Below are positions 1 to 12,826 of a stretch of DNA of 64,000 bases, piece by piece. Each line of letters opens with the position of its first letter. Positions within the stretch are counted from its first letter, which is position 1. The position numbers and the translations under genes are program-made. Source of the DNA: Pseudodesulfovibrio alkaliphilus (lineage in GTDB: Bacteria > Desulfobacterota > Desulfovibrionia > Desulfovibrionales > Desulfovibrionaceae); NCBI RefSeq assembly GCF_009729555.1, contig NZ_WODC01000002.1, positions 1-64,000 of the forward strand, in the 5' to 3' direction. The notes under the pieces are model-generated. The model saw nothing but the letters and a program-made list of their open reading frames with translations. It had not been told where the DNA came from and did not search any database.

Positions 1-73
1 CATTCAATAAAGGGTGCCACCACGCAGGCTCGTTCGTCCTGCGCATAAGCGGTGGCCGTGGGGGAATTGCGAC

Positions 74-101
74 AACGACAGATTTCTAGATACCTGTCGT
101 T
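74..101. repeat. Inverted repeat with 8-bp arms
   Basis: AACGACAG (74-81) and CTGTCGTT (94-101) are perfect inverted arms around a 12-base loop containing TCTAGA. The arms extend outward imperfectly (GAC on the left, TGTC on the right). It could be an operator or a mobile-element end; nothing nearby decides between these. Confidence 0.5.
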
Positions 102-212
102 TGTCCGGCGGGGGTGCTGTGTTCCAGCCTGGTGTTTGGATGTGAAAGCGTGCCGTTTGGAAATGAACGGCGAAGAAGTGTTTGGTGTTACGGCATGTTA
201 GTGCCTACTTAA

Positions 213-530
213 GCGTTCATCAGTTTAGACTTCGTCAAAACTTATGAACGCGCCCTGGTTGCGTCATACCTCCTTCTCGTTACGAAATTATCCAGCGGAT
301 ATGGCCTACCATATGACGCCCCCAGACCAACGCGCAAGCTTCGGCGAAGGGATATTTGCTCCTCCCGCCGTTTTCTCCGCGAGCGTGACGCAAGCAGCCG
401 AGACAGCAAGGCCAGGCCCTTCGGGCGTCCGTCTTCGCCGGACGGCCTTGCCATCTCGACTTTGCTTACGTCGTCATCCACGCAGGCGACGGCGAGAGGG
501 ATGGCGGGGTCGACTCCGGCTCAAGGGATT
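213..530. repeat. Dispersed repeat, copy A
   Basis: This stretch matches 9009-9376 over its whole length in direct orientation, with substitutions and an extra ~50 bases in the other copy. It opens with a hairpin (213-251): GCGTTCATCAGTTT pairs with AAACTTATGAACGC with one mismatch. Shared landmarks include the central GCGAGCGTGACGCAAGCAGC and the end GGCTCAAGGGAT. It looks like a decayed non-coding mobile or intergenic repeat. Copies A and B flank the restriction-modification genes. Confidence 0.75.
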
Positions 531-716
531 AAGGGCATGCTTGATCTGCATTGGCTGCGAATAAACTAACTCGTTGATTTATGGAGTTCATGAACTTGTT
601 ACTTAACCGGTGGCCCTTCACGACAGGGAATAAACCCTTGCCCCGGACCTCGCATGGAGGGTACACAATCAGCCAACCGGTATTGATAGCAGACATTCCA
701 CCAACGGACAGTGCAC

Positions 717-2671
<1,955 letters not shown>

Positions 2672-2672
<1 letters not shown>

Positions 2673-3664
2673 TGCAGCCTGCCGAAGTGGAAGTCTACCA
2701 GAACGAAGAAGGGAGTCTCGAACTCCGGGTGCCCGTCCAATGGGAGAGCGTTTGGCTGAACGCCAACCAGATGGCCTTGCTTTTCGGGCGCGACAAGTCC
2801 GTTGTTTCCCGCCACATCCGCAATGTGTTCGGGGAAAGGGAGCTGGACGAAGCGGCAACTGTTGCAAATTTTGCAACAGTTCAAAACGAAGGCGGGAGAA
2901 CGGTTTCCCGCGATATCGCCCACTACAGCCTCGATGTGGTCATCTCGGTTGGATACCGGGTGAAGTCGCAGCAGGGCGTTCGGTTTCGCCAGTGGGCCAC
3001 GTCCATTTTGCGCGAGCATCTGGTCAAGGGGTATACGGTCGACCAAAAGCGGCTGGCCGAGAATGCGGATGAGCTGACCAAGGCTCTGGAGCTGGTCCGC
3101 CGCAGCGCCGGGAGCATCCGGCATATTGAAGAGGGACAGGGGCTGGTGGATGTCATCAGCCGGTACACCCGGACGTTTCTCTGGCTCCAGCAGTATGACG
3201 AGGGGCGGCTGGCCAAGCCCGAAGGGCAGCGCGGCGGCAGGCTCATGGCCCTGGACGAGGCGCGGGCGGCGCTCGGCACGCTCAAGCGGCAGCTCATGGC
3301 CCGGCAGGAAGCCACCGACCTGTTCGCCATGGACAAGGGAGCTGGCCTTGCCGCCATCTGGGGCGCGTTGCAGCAGAGCGCGTTCGGCGAGGATGTCTAC
3401 CCCTCGGTGGAGAGCAAGGCGGCGCACCTGCTCTACTTCGTGGTCAAGAACCACCCCTTCACGGACGGCAACAAGCGCAGCGCGGCCTTCCTGCTGGTCC
3501 ATTTTCTGAACGCCAACGGGCGGCTCTTCGACGACAGGGGAGAGCTGGTCGTCAATGAGGCCGGTCTGGCCGCCCTGACCCTGCTGGTTGCCGAATCCGC
3601 GCCCAGGGAAAAGGACACCGTGATCCGGCTCATCCTCAACCTCCTGGCCCAGGGAGAACAGTGA
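2672..3664 (+). CDS. RhuM-like / Fic-Doc fusion protein in the RM operon
   Basis: A 330-residue protein with two parts. The N-terminal part (roughly 1-130) resembles the RhuM virulence family (WLNANQMALLFGRDKSVVSRHI, later YRVKSQQGVRFRQWAT). The C-terminal part is a Fic/Doc fold with HPFTDGNKRSAAF starting at residue 261. The motif has Lys where AMPylating Fic proteins have Gly (GNGR), as in Doc, and lacks their second Arg. Known Fic/Doc enzymes modify target proteins; the target here is unknown. It sits between hsdM and hsdS with one-base overlaps on both sides, so it is made with the RM enzyme. Confidence 0.85.
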
Positions 3665-4986
3665 TGGGCAAGTATCGGGCGTACCCGGAGTACCGGGACT
3701 CGGGCGTGGAGTGGCTTGGGGAGGTGCCGAAGCATTGGAAGTACTCCCGCATTGAACGCGTTGCCTCTTTCGTCAAAGAACCAATATCACCCGAGCAACT
3801 GAAAGGGCTCCTTGTAGACCATTACAGCATTCCTGCTGTTCAAGAGTATGGGAAAGGCCACATTGAAGAGGGGGATACTGTCGATAGTACGAAATACATG
3901 GTCGTCAAAGACGATATATTAATCTCCAAACTTAATCCAAGGAAACGGACATCGGCAATTGTAAAAAAAAGCTCATGCCCTATAATTGCCTCTTCTGAGT
4001 TTATTCCTTTACGTCCTCATGCGATTCACGGACGATTACTGTATTATGTTGTGAGCGGGGATCTTGTTGGCCAATTCCTTGAAGCTCATTGCGATTCGGC
4101 GACTCGGAGCCATCAAAGAATTACTCCCGATATTTTGTGCAAACTGTCGATACCATTGCCTGCTACACAAGAAGAACAAGCCCAAATCGCCGCCTTCCTC
4201 GACCGCGAGACCGCCAGGATCGACCGGCTGATCGGCAGGCAGGAGCAGTTGATCGAACTGCTCAAGGAGAAGCGGCAGGCGGTCATCTCCCATGCCGTGA
4301 CCAAGGGTCTCGACCCGGATGCCCCCATGAAGGACTCCGGCGTGGAATGGCTCGGGGAGATTCCGGCGCATTGGGAGCATTCTCGAATCGGTTATTGCGC
4401 CACAGTAGGGAATGGATGCACTCCGCATCGAGACAAGGAAAGTTATTGGTCAGATGGAATAGTCCCGTGGCTGAATAGTTCCAAAGTCAATGAGGATTAT
4501 ATAGTTGATGCCGACCAGTTCGTAACGAAAAAAGCCGCCGTTGAATGCCACCTTCCCTTGGTTAGGCCCGGATCAATTCTGATCGCAATAACGGGTGAGG
4601 GTAAAACACGAGGAATGGCTGCATTGACCAAAATTGATACTACAATCAGCCAACACCTTGCGTTTGTCAGGATTCAACGAGTGGACGTGCTTCCAGATTT
4701 TATCCATTGGTACCTCAAGAGCCGGTATGATTGGATTCGATATAATTCGGCAGGAGGTGGGTCAACAAAAGCGGCGATAACTTGCAGTGACATTCGGAAA
4801 TATCCAATCCCGATTCCACCCAAAAATGAACAGATAGAAATTGTCGGGCATCTGTCCAAAAAGATGTTAACGTTTGGCAAGCTTGAGGAAAGCGCACTTA
4901 AAACTATTGCCCTCCTCCAAGAACGCCGCACCGCCCTCATCTCTGCGGCTGTTACCGGCAAGATCGACGTGCGGGAGGCTGTGTAG
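3664..4986 (+). CDS. hsdS: Type I restriction-modification specificity subunit HsdS
   Basis: DNA-recognition subunit, 440 residues. It has two target-recognition domains, each opened by the same box (DSGVEWLGEVPKHW near residue 15, DSGVEWLGEIPAHW near 222), and two helical spacers (RETARIDRLIGRQEQLIELLKEKRQAVIS before the second box, and LLQERRTALISAAVTGKID at the C-terminus). Each recognition domain reads a half-site; the spacers set the gap. The recognition domains are visibly more AT-rich than the spacers and the neighbouring genes, as expected if they are exchanged by recombination. Start ATG overlaps the preceding stop by one base. Confidence 0.95.
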   Translation: MGKYRAYPEYRDSGVEWLGEVPKHWKYSRIERVASFVKEPISPEQLKGLLVDHYSIPAVQEYGKGHIEEGDTVDSTKYMVVKDDILISKLNPRKRTSAIVKKSSCPIIASSEFIPLRPHAIHGRLLYYVVSGDLVGQFLEAHCDSATRSHQRITPDILCKLSIPLPATQEEQAQIAAFLDRETARIDRLIGRQEQLIELLKEKRQAVISHAVTKGLDPDAPMKDSGVEWLGEIPAHWEHSRIGYCATVGNGCTPHRDKESYWSDGIVPWLNSSKVNEDYIVDADQFVTKKAAVECHLPLVRPGSILIAITGEGKTRGMAALTKIDTTISQHLAFVRIQRVDVLPDFIHWYLKSRYDWIRYNSAGGGSTKAAITCSDIRKYPIPIPPKNEQIEIVGHLSKKMLTFGKLEESALKTIALLQERRTALISAAVTGKIDVREAV

Positions 4987-4987
4987 G

Positions 4988-5179
4988 GTGGGCCAGCCGC
5001 GCGGCAGCTTCAAGCATGTGCTCGACCACTGGCAACGCCTCATGGGCGCATACCTGCACGGGACCGTGCCGCACCATTTCCCAGGCACGGTCATTCATGG
5101 TAGCGGAAAAGCCACCATGCGCATGCTGATCGAGGCATTGCCGGTCATGGACGTTTCACCGCCAGCAAAGGAGCATTGA
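4988..5179 (+). CDS. Small hypothetical protein between hsdS and hsdR
   Basis: A 63-codon frame with a GTG start two bases after the hsdS stop and a stop three bases before the hsdR start. The product is basic and histidine-rich (KHVLDHWQRLMGAYLHG, VPHHFPGTVIHGSG). I do not recognise it. The snug fit between the two genes favours a real coupled frame, but the strong hsdR ribosome-binding site (AAAGGAG) lies inside its end, so it could also be untranslated spacer. Confidence 0.35.
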   Translation: MGQPRGSFKHVLDHWQRLMGAYLHGTVPHHFPGTVIHGSGKATMRMLIEALPVMDVSPPAKEH

Positions 5180-5182
5180 CCC

Positions 5183-8362
<3,180 letters not shown>

Positions 8363-8660
8363 CGATTGCGGTGCGCCATGTTTTCGGTGAGAGAGTGAGC
8401 GAAAGGTGCCAACGGCTCATCAAAACAATGCTCGACGCACTCACGATGCCATTGGTAAAGTTACATGCTCACTCCAAGCCGGAACTTGGTGACAACGAAC
8501 AGATATGGGGCACCCCCTTGCTGAAGCCGGGTCAAAATGCTAGGTCATTCCCCATGCACAAAGGACACGCCGAAACAGAATAGACAAATAAAATCAAAGC
8601 ATTGCCGCGATGTCGAAAAGCGAGACGTTCCGAGTCTTCTCTTCGGCACCAGAATGATCA

Positions 8661-8699
8661 AGGGTTGCGGCTAACAAGCTGCAACCCTTTTTCTTTTTT
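8661..8699 (+). terminator. Rho-independent terminator within left repeat
   Basis: AGGGTTGC (8661-8668) pairs with GCAACCCT (8681-8688), followed by TTTTCTTTTTT. The same hairpin recurs at 32259-32298, where the stem is longer and perfect. Confidence 0.8.
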
Positions 8700-8736
8700 A
8701 TCCGGCAAGTTACGCAATTGTCTTCTTTCGGCGTGA

Positions 8737-8769
8737 TTTGACCCCTCTGGGTCAAAGTGGTGGGTCAAA
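8737..8769. promoter_or_regulatory. Operator-like dyad upstream of integrase remnant
   Basis: TTTGACCC-CTCT-GGGTCAAA (8737-8756) is a perfect inverted repeat, with a third half-site GGGTCAAA at 8762-8769. It lies 34 bases before the integrase start and is conserved in the right copy at 32335-32354. By position it is a plausible repressor or excisionase site for the integrase promoter. Confidence 0.5.
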
Positions 8770-8802
8770 GCACCCGGAATCGTCTGTCGCCGGAGACGTC
8801 AC

Positions 8803-9008
8803 ATGCCGCGAATCGCTCGCTCCCCGAATCACCTTTACTTGAAAGGCACGACCTACTACTTTCGTCACGTTGTCCCGAGCGCCCTGCGCCACTCGCTGGG
8901 CCGCTCCGAGATCAGGATGTCCCTGCGCACGGGATACTTGGCCGAAGCAAGGCCGAAGGCCAGAATACTGGCCTCCTGCGTAAAACAAGTCCTGACCTGC
9001 CAATTTAC
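8803..9008 (+). pseudogene. Tyrosine-recombinase integrase, 5' remnant
   Basis: About 66 codons match the N-terminus of phage-type integrases: MPRIARSPNHLYLKGTTYYF, then RHVVPSALRHSLGRSEIRMSLRTG and AEARPKARILA, the usual N-terminal domain that begins with a YYFR..VP pattern. The core-binding and catalytic domains (R..H-R-Y residues) are absent. Homology ends at the first base of dispersed-repeat copy B (9009), which seems to have replaced the rest. A shorter remnant of the same gene starts at 32453. Confidence 0.75.
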
Positions 9009-9376
9009 GCGTTCATCAGTTTAGGCTTCGTCAAAACTTATGAACGCGCCTTGGGTGCGTCATGCTTCCTTTTGATTACGAAATTATCCAATGGATATGC
9101 ACTACCGTACGCCGCCGCAAAACCTTTGCGCAAGCTCCGGCGACATGCTTTCTCCCTTTCCCTCCGATTTTTCGCGAGCGTGACGCAAGCAGCCGAGATG
9201 GCATCGCTGCTGTCTTCACCCGTAAGGCTCGAAGACTCGCCAACGGCTAAAGCAAGGCCAGGCCCTTCGGGCGACCGGCTCTGGCCGGACGGCCTTGCCA
9301 TCTCGACTTTGCTTGTGTTGTCATCCGTGCAGGCGACGGCGAGAGGGATGGCAAAGGCGGCTCCGGCTCAAGGGAT
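9009..9376. repeat. Dispersed repeat, copy B
   Basis: Direct-orientation homologue of 213-530, beginning with the same hairpin (GCGTTCATCAGTTT / AAACTTATGAACGC) and ending GGCTCAAGGGAT. It is about 50 bases longer because of an internal segment near 9200-9250. It interrupts the integrase remnant on its left and ends about 40 bases before the stop codon of the molybdenum-island genes. Confidence 0.75.
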
Positions 9377-9417
9377 GGACAGGATCATCGAGCGTGTGCA
9401 ACGCCGCTTCCTGCGGT

Positions 9418-10542
9418 TCAGGCCAGGGCCAGCCGGGCCACTTCCTCGGCCGATTCGCCCAGCTCGCCATCAAAACGGGCAAGAAGGTTCCTGGCCCGTT
9501 CCAGGCGGCCGAGGATGGCTTCCTCGGCGCCGGGCTCGTGCCGGTGGACGGCCAGTTTTTCGAGATAGCGAGCGTCGAGTGCGACCGGCGAATGGCAGCG
9601 TACCAGCTTGTCGGCCAGGAAGACCACTTCCTTTTCCGTGATGGGTTGATCCGGTGCAAGGGTCAGGTCGAAGTGCCCGGCCACGATGTCGGCCGCGGCG
9701 TGGAAGCCATGTGAGCGTAGCAGGGCCGCGCCCGCAGCTTCATGGTGTCTGGTCCCCTTGCCGATGTCGTGGACCAGGGCGGCCCCCCTTGCCAGGGCGG
9801 GGTTCAGGGCGGAAGTGCCGTTTCGGGCGTTGAGCCGGGCGCACAGGGCGTCGGTCACGGCTGCCACGGCCCGGCAGTGTTCGTCGACGTGCTCCGGCAG
9901 GCCGCGCATGGCCCAGAGTTGGCGGCATTCGCGCTCGTTGGGGTATTGGGCGTCGAAGCAGGCGAGAGCTTGCCCGTAGTCTTCGGGATGATCCAGGTCG
10001 ATGACCGTGCCCGCATCGGGCGTATCCAGGTCCATGGCGGCGGCCTCGTGCCGTTGCAGTACGGTCCGCAGGCCGCCTGCGCCGTCGTGACCCACAATGT
10101 CGCCAAGGAGTTCCCTGCCGATGACCGGCGGATGGCCGCGCTCGTCCAGGAAGCGGGGGTAGAGCAGGGCCGGTCTGGCATTCCGGTAGGTCTCCGCCAG
10201 TCGGCCGATGGTTTCGGGCCGGATCAGGGGGGTGTCGGCCGGGAGGAGAAAGAACGCCGAAACATCGTTTTTCAGTGCGCCGATTCCCGTGAGCACCGAG
10301 GAGAACATGCCCTGCTTGAAGCGTTCGTTGTGGACAGGCTTTGCCCCGGCCCTGAACGCTTCCGCCGACACCTCGTCCCTGTTGTTGCCCGTAACAACTA
10401 TGATCTGGTCGATGCGGTTGTTTCGGAAAAGATCAACGCAACGCGACAGGACCGTGCCCCTGCCCAGCGGGAGCAGCGGCTTGCACCGCCCCATGCGCGA
10501 GGAGAGCCCGGCGGCGGGGATGACTGCGGCCAGCCGGATCAT
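9418..10542 (-). CDS. MocA-like nucleotidyltransferase fused to an HD domain
   Basis: A 374-residue fusion. Residues 1 to about 190 form an NTP-transferase like MocA/MobA, with the nucleotide loop IPAAGLSSRMGRCKPLLPLG near residues 8-27 and LPADTPL for the metal site. The C-terminal part is an HD domain (LVHDIGKG, H258-D259). MocA enzymes transfer CMP to molybdopterin for xanthine-oxidase-family enzymes, which fits the aldehyde oxidoreductase upstream. I recall the D. vulgaris counterpart as the DVU_1551 family. What the HD phosphohydrolase-like part does is unknown. Start overlaps the preceding stop by four bases (ATGA); last gene of the operon. Confidence 0.85.
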   Translation of the reverse strand: MIRLAAVIPAAGLSSRMGRCKPLLPLGRGTVLSRCVDLFRNNRIDQIIVVTGNNRDEVSAEAFRAGAKPVHNERFKQGMFSSVLTGIGALKNDVSAFFLLPADTPLIRPETIGRLAETYRNARPALLYPRFLDERGHPPVIGRELLGDIVGHDGAGGLRTVLQRHEAAAMDLDTPDAGTVIDLDHPEDYGQALACFDAQYPNERECRQLWAMRGLPEHVDEHCRAVAAVTDALCARLNARNGTSALNPALARGAALVHDIGKGTRHHEAAGAALLRSHGFHAAADIVAGHFDLTLAPDQPITEKEVVFLADKLVRCHSPVALDARYLEKLAVHRHEPGAEEAILGRLERARNLLARFDGELGESAEEVARLALA

Positions 10543-11525
10543 CGTCCCATCCCGGCACGGGCGCTGATAAGCTCCGCGCCGATGCTGACCGCGATCTCCT
10601 CAGGCGTTTGCGCCCCGATGGGCAGCCCGATGGGGCAGTGGCAGCGGTCGATGTCCTGCCGGGTGAATCCGTCGGCGAGCAGAGAGGCGTATATCTTGTC
10701 GCGCTTGCTTTTGCTGCCGATCATGCCGATGTACCCGGCCGGGGTGCGCAGTGCCTCAGCCAGCACGGTGCGGTCATGCAGGTGCCCGCGGGTGACGATG
10801 ACCACAAAGTCGTCGCCACCGATGCCCAGTCCCTGGCAGCAGCCGTCAAAGGAGGGCAGGACGGCCACCTGATCCGCCTCGGGAAAGCGTCCGGGATTGG
10901 CGAAATCGGCTCGGTCGTCGAGGACCACGGTGCGGAATCCGGCCATGGCCCCGACCCGGGCGGTGAACAGGGAGACATGCCCGGCCCCGAAGAGGTAGAG
11001 GGAAGGCGGGGGGGTGAAGGGTTCCATCAGGCGCATGGCCCGATCCTGTCGCTGGAAGACGATGCCGTTTCCCGCAGGGGCGTCGAGGACCGCATGGTGT
11101 ATGGTCCGCAGGGTGTCGGCTTCTTCCAGCCGGGTTTCAAGAACAGTGCGGACGCCGCGGCGGATGCGTTCGTCCAGCGCGGCGTAGGCCGTGGCGCACG
11201 AGCCGCCGGGGGCCACGGTCTCCAAGAGCACCGAGAGGCCACCGCCGCAGATCATGTCCGATTCGGCAGCCAGGGAATTGGTCAGGTCCACGAAGAGGAG
11301 CCGTGCCGCGCCGTCGCCTGCGTCGAGCTGGGCCAGCCCGTCGCGGCAGGCCAGGGCCTCCACCAGTCCGCCGCCCACGGTGCCGAGGATGGAGCCGTCT
11401 CCCCGCACGATCATCTTGGCGCCCGAGGAGCGCGGGGTGGATCCTGAGCTCTCCACAACGGTCGCCATCACAACGGTTTCGCCCCGCGCCAGGAGTTCGC
11501 ACACGGAGCGCACAAGGGATTTCAT
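10539..11525 (-). CDS. XdhC/CoxI-family aldehyde oxidoreductase maturation factor
   Basis: 328 residues. XdhC proteins bind molybdenum cofactor, protect it and help insert the sulfido ligand into xanthine-oxidase-family enzymes. Seen here: an N-terminal XdhC domain (ESSGSTPRSSGAKMIV, GTVGGGLVEA), a Rossmann motif LYLFGAGHVS near residues 176-185 followed by VLDDRADFANPGRFP, and the C-terminal YIGMIGSKSKRD signature. ATG at 11525 is chosen over longer frames because GGAGGAAA lies seven bases before it and the protein then starts like the family. It overlaps both neighbours by four bases. Confidence 0.9.
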   Translation of the reverse strand: MKSLVRSVCELLARGETVVMATVVESSGSTPRSSGAKMIVRGDGSILGTVGGGLVEALACRDGLAQLDAGDGAARLLFVDLTNSLAAESDMICGGGLSVLLETVAPGGSCATAYAALDERIRRGVRTVLETRLEEADTLRTIHHAVLDAPAGNGIVFQRQDRAMRLMEPFTPPPSLYLFGAGHVSLFTARVGAMAGFRTVVLDDRADFANPGRFPEADQVAVLPSFDGCCQGLGIGGDDFVVIVTRGHLHDRTVLAEALRTPAGYIGMIGSKSKRDKIYASLLADGFTRQDIDRCHCPIGLPIGAQTPEEIAVSIGAELISARAGMGR

Positions 11526-12826
11526 TGGTCGTTTCCTCCAAGGATCGTTATGCGGCGCTTGTCCAGGCCCGGGATGGCGGGTGCGCCGTGTTTTCGTGTC
11601 TGGATGTCCAATGCAAGGGCGCCAGAGCACAGTCCACGAGCCACGGCTGGCAGGGAGGCGAGGGCGCCGTTCACCGCTTCCCGCAGACCGCGGCCGCCGC
11701 AGGCCAGGATGCGCAATACGCCCTGTCCGAATCCGGCCGCGAAATCGTCCAGTTCGGGCAGCGCGTAGAGGCATTGCCCAAGCTCCCGCAGGGTCAGGGT
11801 TCGCCCGCCGAGGTCCACGCTGTCCGTTCCTCTCCATATCAGCGGATCAAGGCGGCGCAAAGGGCTTGGGCAGGCACACCGCCCTGGCAGAATGCGGCCC
11901 ATGTCGCCCGTGCGGTAGCGGATGAGGGGCATGCCGCGCCTAAGGGGCGTGGTCACGACCATCTCCCCGTACTCGCCGTCCGGCAGAATTTGGCCGGTGG
12001 CAGGGTCAATGATCTCCAGGAACACATCTGTCTCGCGCAGGTGCAGACCCGACCCCGGTGTGCATTCCACCGCACCGCCGAGGCCGGTCTCGATCATGCC
12101 CCAGTGGCGAAAAGTCCGGCAGCCGAATATGCGTGTGCAATTGCGGACCACGGCCTCGGGGATCATGTCCCAGCACAGGAGCACGGAGCGCACCCGTCCC
12201 CGGGGCAGACCGCGTCGCTCTCCGGCGCGGGCGAGCAGGTTCAGGTGCGCAGGGCTGCCCACCACGCAGCGGGCTTCTGCCTCAAGGCACTGGTCCAGGG
12301 CGGCATCGGCGTTTTCCATCACGCCGTGGACAGCGGCGTTCACGCCGCTGCGGGCGAGGGCCTGGGTCAACAGGCGGGCCACTCCGCCCGGCCTTTCGTC
12401 GGGCATGAGGATCAGGGCCGTGTCTCCGGGCGCGGCAATGCCCGCCATGCCCCAGGCAAAGTAATCGACAGTGGCCTCCATGTCTTCGGCGGTGTGGAAG
12501 ACCCTCTTGGCCGGGCCGGTGGTGCCGGAAGTCCGAAGCGTCACCACCCGGGCAATTTCGTCGCGGGAGACGCAGAGCAGCCCTTCCGGCGCGTCGCGCA
12601 GATGCTCCGGTCCGATCGTGGGCAGCCGGGAAAAATCCTGGAACGTGGCGATGTCTCGCGACTTTGCATCGGCAAGATGGCGGGCGTAGAAGGGGCTGGC
12701 GCATTGGGCGTGGTCCACTGTCTCGCGCAGCCTGTCGAGGAGCCATGCGTCCAGCCTCCTTCGTGAAGGGGGAGCGTCAAGCCCTGTGCGGTGGGCCAGC
12801 CACAGGTCAAGGGGCTGCAGGGCCAC
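11522..12826 (-). CDS. AMP-dependent CoA-ligase-like protein of the mop maturation operon
   Basis: 434 residues of the phenylacetate-CoA ligase / acyl-adenylate superfamily: the ATP loop TSGTTGPAK at residues 99-107, a later YRTGDMGRI and a C-terminal small domain. Such enzymes activate a carboxylate as acyl-AMP. The substrate is unknown, and a carboxylate-activating enzyme is unexpected in cofactor maturation. I recall the orthologue as the DVU_1553 family. GTG start at 12826 with GGGGGAAG just upstream; it overlaps the radical SAM gene by 20 bases and the xdhC-like gene by four. Confidence 0.85.
   Translation of the reverse strand: MALQPLDLWLAHRTGLDAPPSRRRLDAWLLDRLRETVDHAQCASPFYARHLADAKSRDIATFQDFSRLPTIGPEHLRDAPEGLLCVSRDEIARVVTLRTSGTTGPAKRVFHTAEDMEATVDYFAWGMAGIAAPGDTALILMPDERPGGVARLLTQALARSGVNAAVHGVMENADAALDQCLEAEARCVVGSPAHLNLLARAGERRGLPRGRVRSVLLCWDMIPEAVVRNCTRIFGCRTFRHWGMIETGLGGAVECTPGSGLHLRETDVFLEIIDPATGQILPDGEYGEMVVTTPLRRGMPLIRYRTGDMGRILPGRCACPSPLRRLDPLIWRGTDSVDLGGRTLTLRELGQCLYALPELDDFAAGFGQGVLRILACGGRGLREAVNGALASLPAVARGLCSGALALDIQTRKHGAPAIPGLDKRRITILGGNDQ

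Larger units (their letters stand above)
1..716. other. Gene-free left flank of the restriction-modification operon
   Basis: I see no convincing gene here. The stretch holds an inverted repeat at 74-101, one copy of a dispersed repeat at 213-530, and about 190 bases that should include the promoter for hsdM. Reading frames in this stretch have arginine- and serine-rich low-information translations typical of shadow frames. Confidence 0.6.
8513..8825. repeat. Direct repeat carrying terminator and integrase start, left copy
   Basis: This block matches 32112-32476 in the same orientation at very high identity. It holds, in order, a short conserved stretch encoding MHKGHAETE and a stop, a terminator hairpin, an operator-like dyad (TTTGACCC-CTCT-GGGTCAAA) and the first codons of a tyrosine-recombinase gene. 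The 23.6 kb between the two copies is the molybdenum/tungsten enzyme block, so the copies look like left and right junctions of an integrated element or of tandem elements. Confidence 0.85.

Noticed and set aside
242-481. Basic minus-strand frames within both dispersed repeats (also 9038-9301)
   Set aside because: They share LDNF-containing ends only because the DNA is repeated; lengths differ and the arginine/serine-rich sequence is not protein-like.
8371-8583. A 70-codon plus-strand frame after hsdR
   Set aside because: Only its last nine codons (MHKGHAETE) are shared with the right repeat copy; the rest has no family-like content. It is kept only as part of the repeat.
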